Positions 18,467 through 27,497 of a stretch of DNA of 54,656 nucleotides are shown piece by piece; the first letter of the stretch is position 1, and each line of letters starts with the position of its first letter. The stretch lies in assembly GCA_030149175.1 (NCBI GenBank), contig JASBSA010000064.1:1-54656 (forward strand), given 5' to 3'. Origin of the DNA: Winogradskyella sp. Lineage in GTDB: Bacteria; Bacteroidota; Bacteroidia; Flavobacteriales; Flavobacteriaceae. Position numbers and translations under genes: made by a program. Below the pieces are notes generated by a model that worked only from the letters and a program-made list of their open reading frames with translations, had not been told where the DNA came from and searched no databases.

Positions 18467-19777
18467 TTATAGGGTGTTAAAATTGTTGATTTTTATGCCT
18501 TTTGCCTTGAGGTCAAACATTAAATTATAAAGCCCAAAGAATGTTCTATTGATGTAAATAAAATGTTTAGAGCCACGATTACCGTTCATGTTTCTCAATT
18601 CTGTACTCTTAGAATATTTTTGTCCCATTTCAGTAATTTTTCCGAAGAAGTCGGCATCCGAGAAATCGAAAACTTCAGAATGAAATGGCTGTGTAAATAA
18701 GCTTAATAACTCATGGAACATATCCATAAAAAAGATACGCTCATCATCTGTATCATCCATTCTTAAAATTTCAAGTTCAAAAAGTTTGGCTTTGAACGCT
18801 TCAGGATTGTTAATCACTTTTTTATCTGCTAATTCAAAATATGGCTTATAGAATTGCTCTGGAATCGCTTTCATACAACCAAAATCTAACGCGATTAAAT
18901 TTCCATCTTCAGAAATCAAAAAATTACCAGGATGCGGATCGGCATGAACTTTTTTTAATTTGTGAATTTGAAACATGTAAAAGTCCCACAGCGCTTGACC
19001 TATTTGATTGGATAATTCTTGGTCTGTATTATGTTGTGCAAATTCAGAAAGGTGTTCTCCTTTCATATAATCCATAGTAATAATACGTTCCGACGAAAAC
19101 TCTTTGTAATACTCTGGGAATTTAAGATTTGGAATATGACTACAAGCTTCTACAACAGCTCTGCTTTGTTGTAATTCTAAGATGTAATTAGTTTCTTCAA
19201 CCAGTTTGTTTTCAACCTCTTTAAAATATTTATCAGAATCTTTTCCTTTAATATTGAACATTTTAATAGCGATGGGTTTTACCAAGGCTAAATCTGAAGC
19301 AATACTTTCTGCAACTCCAGGATATTGGATTTTCACAGCAAATTTTTTCCCATTCTTCTCTGCAATATGGACTTGCCCAATACTGGCAGCATTTACTGAA
19401 GTTGCATTGAAAGTATCGAATAACTCTTCTGGGTGTTTTCCAAAATATTTTTTAAATGTTTTTATAACTAGAGGTGGAGATAATGGTGGCACAGAAAATT
19501 GCGATAACGAAAATTTTTCTACATAGGCCTGTGGTAAAATGCTTTTTTCCATACTTAGCATTTGAGCGACTTTTAGCGCACTACCTTTAAGCTGTTTTAG
19601 GCTATCGTAAATATCTTCAGCATTATTTTTGTCTAATCTCGACTTAGCTTCATCTTCTGTTTTTGTGATTTTATCACCATAATATTTTAAATAGTTCACA
19701 CCAACCTTTGCACCGGTAGAGACTAATTTGGTAGCCCTAGAAATTTTTGAAACAGGTATTTTGTCTATCGTCTTCAT
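18467..19777 (-). CDS. ABC1/AarF/UbiB-type atypical kinase
   Basis: LKGSALKVAQMLSMEKSILP...ASIGQVHIAEKNGKKFAVKIQYPGV...HADPHPGNFLISEDGNLIALDFG. Confidence 0.94.
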   Translation of the reverse strand: MKTIDKIPVSKISRATKLVSTGAKVGVNYLKYYGDKITKTEDEAKSRLDKNNAEDIYDSLKQLKGSALKVAQMLSMEKSILPQAYVEKFSLSQFSVPPLSPPLVIKTFKKYFGKHPEELFDTFNATSVNAASIGQVHIAEKNGKKFAVKIQYPGVAESIASDLALVKPIAIKMFNIKGKDSDKYFKEVENKLVEETNYILELQQSRAVVEACSHIPNLKFPEYYKEFSSERIITMDYMKGEHLSEFAQHNTDQELSNQIGQALWDFYMFQIHKLKKVHADPHPGNFLISEDGNLIALDFGCMKAIPEQFYKPYFELADKKVINNPEAFKAKLFELEILRMDDTDDERIFFMDMFHELLSLFTQPFHSEVFDFSDADFFGKITEMGQKYSKSTELRNMNGNRGSKHFIYINRTFFGLYNLMFDLKAKGIKINNFNTL

Positions 19778-20433
19778 GCGTTCATTTTAAATTTTTCTTT
19801 GTAAATAAACTTTCCGAAGTCGATAAGGCTTTTTAATGGAGTTGTATCGATGAGATCAAAACTGGTGTTTACTGATTTTTCAATAAAAACATCTGTTTTT
19901 TCAAATGCTTTAGAAGTGTCATCTATCCAGAATTTTATAGTCATTAATAGTTGAATCCAAGCGGATTCTTCGATACTTCGTTTTTGAAGTTTTTCTAATT
20001 TTTCTTCCTTTAGGTCTAGTGTTTTAATATCTAAGGATGAAACGTAATTATTGAAGCTAGATTTTAAACTTGAGAGTGTTTTAAGCGTTTTCAACTTGTT
20101 TTTTTCTTTTCCTAGTGCATAGATTACATAACTTCTATTGGCCGTAAGGACCTCAAAAAATGTAAAATAAAAACTCAAAAGTTTATTGCGAGCGTCAAAG
20201 GATTGGTAGTCCTCGCTTTTTTGCAACACGTCGTGAGTATTATCAAAAAATGCTTTGAAAATACTGTTTTCTATAGCTTCAAAAGAGTTGAAATATTCAT
20301 AGAATTTTTGCTCTTCAAAATTATTTTCTTTTGAAAATGCATATACAGATTTGGGTTGTTGGTTATGCGTTAACACATAATCCATATATAAAGAAATTAA
20401 ATCTGCTTGTTTTATGTTTTTTTTCTTTGCCAT
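19774..20433 (-). CDS. TetR/AcrR-type transcriptional regulator (divergent)
   Basis: N-terminal HTH pattern SVYAFSKENNFEEQKFYEYFNSFEAIENSIFKAFF resembles TetR HTH-YxYF; all-helical C-terminal region. Confidence 0.75.
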   Translation of the reverse strand: MAKKKNIKQADLISLYMDYVLTHNQQPKSVYAFSKENNFEEQKFYEYFNSFEAIENSIFKAFFDNTHDVLQKSEDYQSFDARNKLLSFYFTFFEVLTANRSYVIYALGKEKNKLKTLKTLSSLKSSFNNYVSSLDIKTLDLKEEKLEKLQKRSIEESAWIQLLMTIKFWIDDTSKAFEKTDVFIEKSVNTSFDLIDTTPLKSLIDFGKFIYKEKFKMNA

Positions 20434-20451
20434 TGTAATTGTTTTACAACG

Positions 20452-20459
20452 TAAAGATA
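20452..20459 (-). promoter_or_regulatory. Candidate -7 element (TATCTTTA) of operon A
   Basis: Minus strand TATCTTTACGT upstream of the TetR-like gene; matches operon B TATTTTTACGT. Confidence 0.45.
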
Positions 20460-20465
20460 TTAAAT

Positions 20466-20493
20466 GTTTAACTATTTGTTTTAAAAGTTAAAC
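20466..20493. promoter_or_regulatory. Operator-like dyad GTTTAACT-N12-AGTTAAAC (copy A)
   Basis: Perfect 8-bp inverted repeat with 12-bp spacer, 33 bp upstream of the TetR-like start codon; identical architecture to 11939-11966. Confidence 0.78.
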
Positions 20494-20531
20494 AAAATTT
20501 AACTAAACTTTGAACTGAGCAGATTTAAGAA

Positions 20532-21575
20532 TTAGTGGTTTTTAGGCAAATAGTATTTTTTTCGCAACCAAAAAGCCACTCTAACCAATAAAATTAATGC
20601 AGGAACTTCAACTAAAGGACCAACAACTCCTGCAAATGCTTGTCCAGAATTTAAGCCAAATACAGCAATAGCTACAGCAATAGCCAATTCAAAATTATTG
20701 CCAGCTGCTGTAAAAGCAATGGCAGCATTTTTATCATAAGTAGCTCCCATAGCTTTACTAACATAGAAGCCAATTATAAACATAATGCCGAAGTATATTA
20801 ATAAAGGTATTGCTATAATGAGTATATCCATAGGAATTTCAACAATTAACTCACCTTTAAGGGAAAACATTACTACGATGGTACAAAGCAACGCGATTAA
20901 AGTCAAAGGAGAAATAGTTGGGATAAACTTTTTAGTATACCATTCTTCACCTTTCAATTTCACGAGGATAAGTCGAGATAAAATACCCAATAAAAAAGGA
21001 ATGCCTAGATATATAGCAACACTTTCTGCAATAGTTGCAATTGAGATATCTATAATAGCACCTTCAAAACCAAAATAGGGAGGCAATACTGAGATAAATA
21101 GATAGGCATAAAAGCTGTAACCAAAAACCTGAAAAACACTATTCAGAGCCACTAAGCCAGCTCCGTATTCACTACTGCCTTCTGCTAAATCATTCCAAAC
21201 TAAAACCATCGCAATACAACGTGCCAAGCCAATAAGAATGAGTCCAACCATATATTCTGGATAATCTTGTAAGAAGGTTATAGCTAAAACAAACATTAAA
21301 ATTGGCCCAATAAACCAATTGAGAATCAATGAAATTGAAAGTATTTTTACATCCTTGAATACTTTTGGTAATAAGGCATAGTTCACTTTTGCTAATGGTG
21401 GATACATCATTAAAATGAGTCCGATAGCTATGGGAATGTTTGTAGAACCGCTACTAAAGCTATTGATTAACTCAGGAAAAGAAGGAGCAAAATAACCGAT
21501 ACCAACACCCATAATCATTGCTAAAAATATCCATAAGGTTAGGTAGCTGTCTAAAAAACTCAGTTTCTTTTTCAT
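20532..21575 (-). CDS. acr3: ACR3 family arsenite efflux transporter
   Basis: [18 protein letters not shown]...[17 protein letters not shown]...[37 protein letters not shown]...[18 protein letters not shown]. Confidence 0.95.
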   Translation of the reverse strand: MKKKLSFLDSYLTLWIFLAMIMGVGIGYFAPSFPELINSFSSGSTNIPIAIGLILMMYPPLAKVNYALLPKVFKDVKILSISLILNWFIGPILMFVLAITFLQDYPEYMVGLILIGLARCIAMVLVWNDLAEGSSEYGAGLVALNSVFQVFGYSFYAYLFISVLPPYFGFEGAIIDISIATIAESVAIYLGIPFLLGILSRLILVKLKGEEWYTKKFIPTISPLTLIALLCTIVVMFSLKGELIVEIPMDILIIAIPLLIYFGIMFIIGFYVSKAMGATYDKNAAIAFTAAGNNFELAIAVAIAVFGLNSGQAFAGVVGPLVEVPALILLVRVAFWLRKKYYLPKNH

Positions 21576-21578
21576 TTG

Positions 21579-22193
21579 TTATAGCTTTATTTGGGAGAAA
21601 ATAAACTTCATTTCAGTAGCGATTTGAACACTACGCTCTTCATATTTTTTTGATTGCTGCGGAGTACCATCTGAGATTTTTGGGTCTTCATAAGTAATAG
21701 GAATTCGTTTTTCTGCACCTACAATAAACGGACAACCTTTATCAGCAGAAGAGCAGGTCATGATAGCAGCAAAACCACTTTGAGGGTTAAATGCTGAAGT
21801 AATGGTTTTTGAAAATCCAATGATAGGGTGTTGGTTTTCGCTGTATTTTATACTGTAAATAGAATTTTCTTCTTGAGACAGCGTTTCTACTTTAAATCCT
21901 GAATTAGCCAAGGTTTTTGCAGCTACAGGAAACAAAGCTGTTGCTTCAGTACCTGCAGAATAGCAAAACAAGTTTTCTATCCCAAAATAAGCACCAGTAG
22001 CTTGAGCCCAAGCTTGTGATAAGTGGCTTCTTCTAGAATTATGTGTGCAAATAAAGTTAAGGTTGACGATTTGTTTTGTATCAACTTTAGCCTGAATAAA
22101 CTCAATTAAAGGTTGAAGAATAGTTCTTCTTTCTTCTGAAATTGAAGCCGTATTCAGGCTTTCAATTTTTTCTGCTAATCGGGAATACAGCAT
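21579..22193 (-). CDS. arsC: Arsenate reductase, low-molecular-weight phosphatase type
   Basis: NFICTHNSRRSHLSQAWAQATGAYFG (CX5R-like P-loop) and MTCSSADKGCPFIVGAEKRIPITYEDPK. Confidence 0.85.
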   Translation of the reverse strand: MLYSRLAEKIESLNTASISEERRTILQPLIEFIQAKVDTKQIVNLNFICTHNSRRSHLSQAWAQATGAYFGIENLFCYSAGTEATALFPVAAKTLANSGFKVETLSQEENSIYSIKYSENQHPIIGFSKTITSAFNPQSGFAAIMTCSSADKGCPFIVGAEKRIPITYEDPKISDGTPQQSKKYEERSVQIATEMKFIFSQIKL

Positions 22194-22208
22194 ACTTAAT
22201 TATTGATT

Positions 22209-23099
22209 TTAACAACAGTTACCATCAGGTGAGCAACAAGGCTCATCATTTGTAATGTCTGCTAATTGAAGTTTTGGTTTCTTTTCCTTTTTTCCTGGTT
22301 TTTCAGCATAAACTGTAATGCTGAAAATACCAACACTATCAGAGTTAAACTGTTTAATCATCTCTTCATCTAAATACTTGCTTAAGATATCATCTGGAAT
22401 AGTAATAGGCTTTTCTTTTTGAATATTGATATTTACAAAGCCTTCATCAGAAATGTATTTTAAATAGTCCTCTTTTTGAATAGCGCCAGCTACACAACCA
22501 GCATACATTTCGGCATCTTCTTTTAAAGCTTTAGGTAAATCACCAACTAAGACGATATCTGAAATACTAAAATGACCACCAGGTTTTAAAACTCTGAAAA
22601 TTTCACTGATAACTTTTTGTTTGTTAGGCACTAAGTTAAGTACACAATTACTTACAATGACATCGGCAATATTACCAGAAACAGGCATATTGTCTATATC
22701 ACCTTCTCTAAATTCAACATTGTTGTAGCCAAGTTTTTCAGCATTGATACGTGCTTTTTGTATCATAATAGGTGTAAAGTCAATACCAATAACTTTTCCT
22801 TTGCTACCTGTTTCATGTCTCGCCACAAAACAATCGTTACCAGCACCAGAGCCTAAATCTATAACGGTATCTCCTTTTTGGATTAGTGCGAATTGTGTTG
22901 GTAGTCCACAACCTAAGCCTAAATCGGCATCACTGACATAGCCGTCAGTTTCTGAATAATCATCCATCATAATGTTATAAACTTTATTTGATGGAGTAGT
23001 GGCTCCACAACAAGATGAAGCATTTTCAGCTTTGCCTTGTTCTGCAATTTTTGCGTATCGTTCTTTTACGATGTCTTTAAGTTCTTGTTCAGTTTTCAT
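22209..23099 (-). CDS. arsM: Arsenite S-adenosylmethionine methyltransferase
   Basis: LGLGCGLPTQFALIQKGDTVIDLGSGAGNDCFVARHETGSKGKVIGIDFTPIMIQKAR; N-terminal SSCCG and C-terminal CCSPDGNCC Cys motifs. Confidence 0.94.
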   Translation of the reverse strand: MKTEQELKDIVKERYAKIAEQGKAENASSCCGATTPSNKVYNIMMDDYSETDGYVSDADLGLGCGLPTQFALIQKGDTVIDLGSGAGNDCFVARHETGSKGKVIGIDFTPIMIQKARINAEKLGYNNVEFREGDIDNMPVSGNIADVIVSNCVLNLVPNKQKVISEIFRVLKPGGHFSISDIVLVGDLPKALKEDAEMYAGCVAGAIQKEDYLKYISDEGFVNINIQKEKPITIPDDILSKYLDEEMIKQFNSDSVGIFSITVYAEKPGKKEKKPKLQLADITNDEPCCSPDGNCC

Positions 23100-23136
23100 A
23101 ATTACATGTTTTGTATTGATGTAAAATCAATATGAT

Positions 23137-23466
23137 TTAACAACAATTAGTTTTTTTAGATTCATAATCTAGAAATTGAGAAATAAGATCTTTTGCATTA
23201 GCCCAATTATCTTCATCTATACAATAGCAAACGCTTGTAGGTTCTATATTTCCTTTAATTAGGCCTATGTTTTTTAATTCTCTAAGGTGTTGGGATATTG
23301 TAGCTTGTGCCAAGCCAATTTCGTCCACCAAGTCACCGCAGATACAAGTACTAGAGTTGAAAATATGTTGCAGTATAGCCACTCTTGCAGGATGCGCAAA
23401 AGCCTTAGCTATGCTAGCAATTTGGTTTTGTTCTTCGGTAAAAATCTCAGATTTCGTTAGTCCCAT
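23137..23466 (-). CDS. arsR: ArsR/SmtB family metalloregulator
   Basis: KAFAHPARVAILQHIFNSSTCICGDLVDEIGLAQATISQHLRELKNIGLIKG; C-terminal NCC. Confidence 0.94.
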   Translation of the reverse strand: MGLTKSEIFTEEQNQIASIAKAFAHPARVAILQHIFNSSTCICGDLVDEIGLAQATISQHLRELKNIGLIKGNIEPTSVCYCIDEDNWANAKDLISQFLDYESKKTNCC

Positions 23467-23483
23467 AACTTCACTTAATTATT

Positions 23484-23495
23484 ATATTGCAATAT
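23484..23495. promoter_or_regulatory. Candidate ArsR operator
   Basis: Perfect 12-bp palindrome ATATTGCAATAT 18 bp upstream of the arsR start codon. Confidence 0.5.
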
Positions 23496-23617
23496 TACGA
23501 TTAAATTAGCTATTGATTGTATTTTTTTGTTTTAATTTTTCTTTTTTAGGTATTCGTTAACATACTTGAGGTGTCATATATTGTAATTTTAACAAAACAT
23601 TAATCAACATTTACAAA

Positions 23618-24466
23618 ATGAAAAAACTAGTACTTTTTGCTTTTGCCTTAACCTTAATGTTTACGGTAAGTGCGCAGGTGGAAACACCACAACCAAGTCC
23701 TTTTACTAAGATTGAACAAAAGGTTGGTTTAACAGACGTAACCTTAGAATACTCTCGTCCGAGTATGAAGGGAAGAAAGATTTTTGGAGATTTAGTTCCC
23801 TATGGAAAAGTATGGCGTGCAGGTGCCAATAAAAACACTACCGTTACTTTTAGTGATGATGTTGTTGTTGATGGTACGACTCTAAAGGCAGGTTCTTATG
23901 CAATTTTTATATCTCCCGATAAAGATTCATGGACCGTTTATTTCTACACAGATACTAATAATTGGGGAACACCAGGAAAATGGGATGAGTCTAAAGTTGC
24001 CGCTAAAGTTTCGGCAAAAGTTTATGAAATGCCAATGGATGTTGAAACGTGGACAATAGGTTTTGACGATTTAACTAATAGCTCTGCTAATATCGGTTTC
24101 ATTTGGGAAAAAACATATGCTGCCGTAACTTTTAATGTGCCAACAGAAAAGAAAGTATCGGCATCTATAAAAAATGTCATGTCAGGTCCTAGAGCTAATG
24201 ATTATTATTCAGCTGCTGTATATAGATTATCTGAAGGTAAGGATCTTAAACAAGCCATGATGTGGATTGATAAAGCTGTTGAAATGACTAAGGACGAACC
24301 GCGTTTTTGGTTTTTAAGACAACAATCTTTAATACATGCTGCTAATGGAGATAAAAAAGGAGCTATTGCTGCGGCTAAAGAATCCTTAGCTGGAGCACAG
24401 GCAGCAGGTAATGACGACTATGTTAAAATGAATAAGGATTCTCTCAAAGAATGGGGAGCAATGTAA
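23618..24466 (+). CDS. DUF2911 domain-containing secreted protein
   Basis: Signal peptide; QPSPFTKIEQKVGLTDVTLEYSRPSMKGRKIFGDLVPYGKVWRAGANKNTTVTFSDDV. Confidence 0.9.
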   Translation: MKKLVLFAFALTLMFTVSAQVETPQPSPFTKIEQKVGLTDVTLEYSRPSMKGRKIFGDLVPYGKVWRAGANKNTTVTFSDDVVVDGTTLKAGSYAIFISPDKDSWTVYFYTDTNNWGTPGKWDESKVAAKVSAKVYEMPMDVETWTIGFDDLTNSSANIGFIWEKTYAAVTFNVPTEKKVSASIKNVMSGPRANDYYSAAVYRLSEGKDLKQAMMWIDKAVEMTKDEPRFWFLRQQSLIHAANGDKKGAIAAAKESLAGAQAAGNDDYVKMNKDSLKEWGAM

Positions 24467-24488
24467 AAGACAATAAAAATTTAAACAT

Positions 24489-24519
24489 AAAAAACGCAAC
24501 TCATTGAGTTGCGTTTTTT
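24489..24519. terminator. Bidirectional terminator between convergent genes
   Basis: AAAAAACGCAACTCA-T-TGAGTTGCGTTTTTT between the DUF2911 stop and Gfo/Idh/MocA stop. Confidence 0.85.
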
Positions 24520-25495
24520 ATTTGTAAACTAAACCTATGTGTTTTCTAACTATATCTAAAGTTGAAATAAGTTCATTGCTTTTCTCAAAAGTCATAATGT
24601 TGCTTTCTGTTTTATCTTCTCTTATAAGCTGGTTGAAATGTTCAATTTCGTAACTATAGCCTATAGTTTTATAATCAAATGTTTTAAGATCCTCATTGCC
24701 ATGGTTATCAATAAGAGTTATAGAAGATGGCTCATGAAAGCGACTATTGATTTTTATAACACCATTTTCGCAATAAAAAATAGCTTCTGTTTTAGTTTCT
24801 TCTTTTAGAGAGCTTTTGAGTACTGCTATTGCATTTTTGTAATGAAAAGTCATATCACATTCCGAGTCTGCACCTGTTGCAAAGAATTTAGCTTCTGCTT
24901 CTATACTATCTGGATTACCTAAACTTGAAAGTACTGCAAAAATAGGGTAGATGCCAATATCTAAAAGGCTTCCACCACCTAAAGACTTATTAAACAATCT
25001 CGATATTTCATTATACTCTGGTTTAAAGCCAAAATCAGCTTCAAGCTTTACAATTTCACCAAAGTGCTTTTGCTTAATTAAATCTAATACATATCTAAAA
25101 TGAGGAAGAAATATAGTCCACATCGCTTCCATTAAAAGTGTATTTTTTTCTTTTGAAAGTTGTATCATTTCTTCAACTTCTTCAAGATTCATTGCAAAGG
25201 GTTTTTCACACAGAACAGGAATATTCTGGTTTAGGCAAAGCAATGTATGCTCTTTGTGAAAACTGTGTGGTGTTGCTATGTAAACGGCATCAACTTTATT
25301 GTCTAAAGCCAGTTGTTCATAATTCCCATAAGCTACATCAGCACTAAATGCCACACCAAAATGTTTAGCTTTTTCTAGATTTCGTGAGGCTATGGCATAA
25401 AGTTTAGCATTGGGTACAGTGTGTAAATCTTCCGCAAATTTGGCTGCAATTTTTCCAGCACCAATAATTCCCCAATGTATTGTTTTAGCTTCCAT
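24518..25495 (-). CDS. Gfo/Idh/MocA family oxidoreductase
   Basis: WGIIGAGKIAAKFAEDL...VDAVYIATPHSFHKEHTLLCLNQNIPVLCEKPFAMNLEEVEEM. Confidence 0.95.
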   Translation of the reverse strand: MEAKTIHWGIIGAGKIAAKFAEDLHTVPNAKLYAIASRNLEKAKHFGVAFSADVAYGNYEQLALDNKVDAVYIATPHSFHKEHTLLCLNQNIPVLCEKPFAMNLEEVEEMIQLSKEKNTLLMEAMWTIFLPHFRYVLDLIKQKHFGEIVKLEADFGFKPEYNEISRLFNKSLGGGSLLDIGIYPIFAVLSSLGNPDSIEAEAKFFATGADSECDMTFHYKNAIAVLKSSLKEETKTEAIFYCENGVIKINSRFHEPSSITLIDNHGNEDLKTFDYKTIGYSYEIEHFNQLIREDKTESNIMTFEKSNELISTLDIVRKHIGLVYK

Positions 25496-27302
25496 TACCT
25501 TTATTTTTTATCAATAATGGTTGAATAACATGAGCAATAATGATTACAAGAATACATCCGAATAGATTGAGCCATAAATAAGGCATCCAATCTAAAGCCC
25601 AGCCAATAATTACAATTGCTTGTGTTATAAGTGCAGCCGTAAATACAGCATTTCCTTTAATATCTTTGAAAAAGAATGCCAAAAGGAAAATACCAAGCAC
25701 ATTACCGTAAAATATAGAACCAATAATATTTACTAATTGAATGAGATTCTCTGCCAAATCAGCAAAGCAAGCAATAATAATTGCAATAATTCCCCAGCCT
25801 AATGTAAACCACTTAGTCATGTTGACCATGTGCGTTTCGCCTTTATCTTCTTTGAGATTTCTACCATATAAATCTATGGACGTAATTGTTGCAAGCGCAT
25901 TGATTTCAGAAGCTGTAGAAGACATAGCAGCAGAAAGTATCACGGCCAATAAAAGTCCTATTAATCCTGTTGGTAAATGGTTAAGAATAAACCGAATAAA
26001 CACGTAGTCCCTATCGTTGGTTTGTGTGTCTTTTGCTGAGTCTTTGTAAAGTGCTTTGAGCTCTGCTGACTTTGATTTAAAAACGTCATTTTTTGAATTT
26101 GATCTTAAATTTTCAACTTCTTTTTCAAGCTTAGAGTAGTTGGCTTCATATTCTGGATCAATTGCTTTTTTTATTAAGAATTTAGATTCTAACCTATAGG
26201 TTTTTTCAAGACTATCGATTTGAAATAATTGTGCTCTTAGATTAGGATTATTATCTTTTGCATAGGCTAAGCTTAGCCTATGTTTCTGATTAAAAAGTTC
26301 TACTTGTTTGTCTTGAAGCGCTCTATACTCATTGCCATATTCTGAAGCCAAAACAGTCTCCGTAGATTTATCAATAAAGTTTAAAGGTGAAGGGTTGAAT
26401 TGATAAAATACAAATACCATAACGCCAACCAAAAGAATAAAGAATTGCATGGGTACTTTTAGTAAACCATTAAAGAGTAAGCCCATTTGCATTTCCTTCA
26501 TGCTTTTACCAGAGAGGTAACGTTGCACTTGGCTCTGATCAGTACCAAAGTAAGACAACATTAAGAAAGTGCCTCCAATAATACCTGTCCAAATGGTATA
26601 TCGGTTTTCTAAATCGAAAGAAAAATCCAATACTTGCATCTTGCCAGTAGCACCTGCAATATCAATAGCGTTTACAAAAGAAACCTCTTTGGGAATTAGG
26701 TTAATGATAATTACCAATGCAGCTACCATACCGGCAAAAATGACAAACATTTGCTGTTTCTGGGTTACGGTTACGGCTTTTGTGCCGCCAGAAACGGTGT
26801 AGATGATAACCAAAACTCCAATGATAATATTTAGGGTTACAATATTCCAACCCAAAACAACCGAGAGAATAATGGCAGGAGCAAATATAGTAATACCAGC
26901 AGCTAAGCCACGTTGAATTAAAAAGAGAATTGCTGTGAGCTTCCTGGTTTTTAAGTCAAAACGATTTTCTAAAAATTCGTAGGCTGTATAAACTTTAAGC
27001 CGATGGTAAATAGGGATAAATACCAGGCAGATAATAACCATGGCAATTGGCAAACCAAAATAAAATTGAACAAAACCCATACCATCTGAAAACGCCTGCC
27101 CAGTTGTAGATAAAAATGTTATGGCACTAGCCTGGGTTGCCATAACAGATAAACCGATAGTCCACCATTTGGTCGTATTACCTCCTCTTACATAATCCTG
27201 AACATTTTTACTACCTCGTGTCTTCCACGTACCATAGCCTACAATTATAGCTAAGGTTGCAATTAAAACAGTCCAGTCTATCCAGTCTAAAGTTTGTTGC
27301 AT
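25485..27302 (-). CDS. Sodium:solute symporter (SSS family)
   Basis: DWTVLIATLAIIVGYGTWKTRGSKNVQDYVRGGNTTKWWTIGLSVMATQASAITFLSTTGQAFSDGMGFVQFYFGLPIAM...YFGTDQSQVQRYLSGKS. Confidence 0.94.
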   Translation of the reverse strand: MQQTLDWIDWTVLIATLAIIVGYGTWKTRGSKNVQDYVRGGNTTKWWTIGLSVMATQASAITFLSTTGQAFSDGMGFVQFYFGLPIAMVIICLVFIPIYHRLKVYTAYEFLENRFDLKTRKLTAILFLIQRGLAAGITIFAPAIILSVVLGWNIVTLNIIIGVLVIIYTVSGGTKAVTVTQKQQMFVIFAGMVAALVIIINLIPKEVSFVNAIDIAGATGKMQVLDFSFDLENRYTIWTGIIGGTFLMLSYFGTDQSQVQRYLSGKSMKEMQMGLLFNGLLKVPMQFFILLVGVMVFVFYQFNPSPLNFIDKSTETVLASEYGNEYRALQDKQVELFNQKHRLSLAYAKDNNPNLRAQLFQIDSLEKTYRLESKFLIKKAIDPEYEANYSKLEKEVENLRSNSKNDVFKSKSAELKALYKDSAKDTQTNDRDYVFIRFILNHLPTGLIGLLLAVILSAAMSSTASEINALATITSIDLYGRNLKEDKGETHMVNMTKWFTLGWGIIAIIIACFADLAENLIQLVNIIGSIFYGNVLGIFLLAFFFKDIKGNAVFTAALITQAIVIIGWALDWMPYLWLNLFGCILVIIIAHVIQPLLIKNKGNGS

Positions 27303-27306
27303 TGGC

Positions 27307-27426
27307 TTAAGAGAATTCTGCCGTTATAAAATAAAATAGAATAATATAAAGGGCATTGGCAATTAAAACAATGGTATACATCTTATCCCATTTTTGTTTT
27401 GGTTGTGGTTGGTTTTGGTTGTGCAT
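27307..27426 (-). CDS. Single-TM microprotein, 39 aa (missing from the ORF track)
   Basis: Manual translation: MHNQNQPQPKQKWDKMYTIVLIANALYIILFYFITAEFS*; 4 nt upstream of the symporter start. Confidence 0.65.
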   Translation of the reverse strand: MHNQNQPQPKQKWDKMYTIVLIANALYIILFYFITAEFS

Positions 27427-27497
27427 ATTAATCAGTCGTTGGTTGTTAACTATGGCTGTTTATTCGTTTAAAAGTTTATCCGTGTAATATGTTTTCG

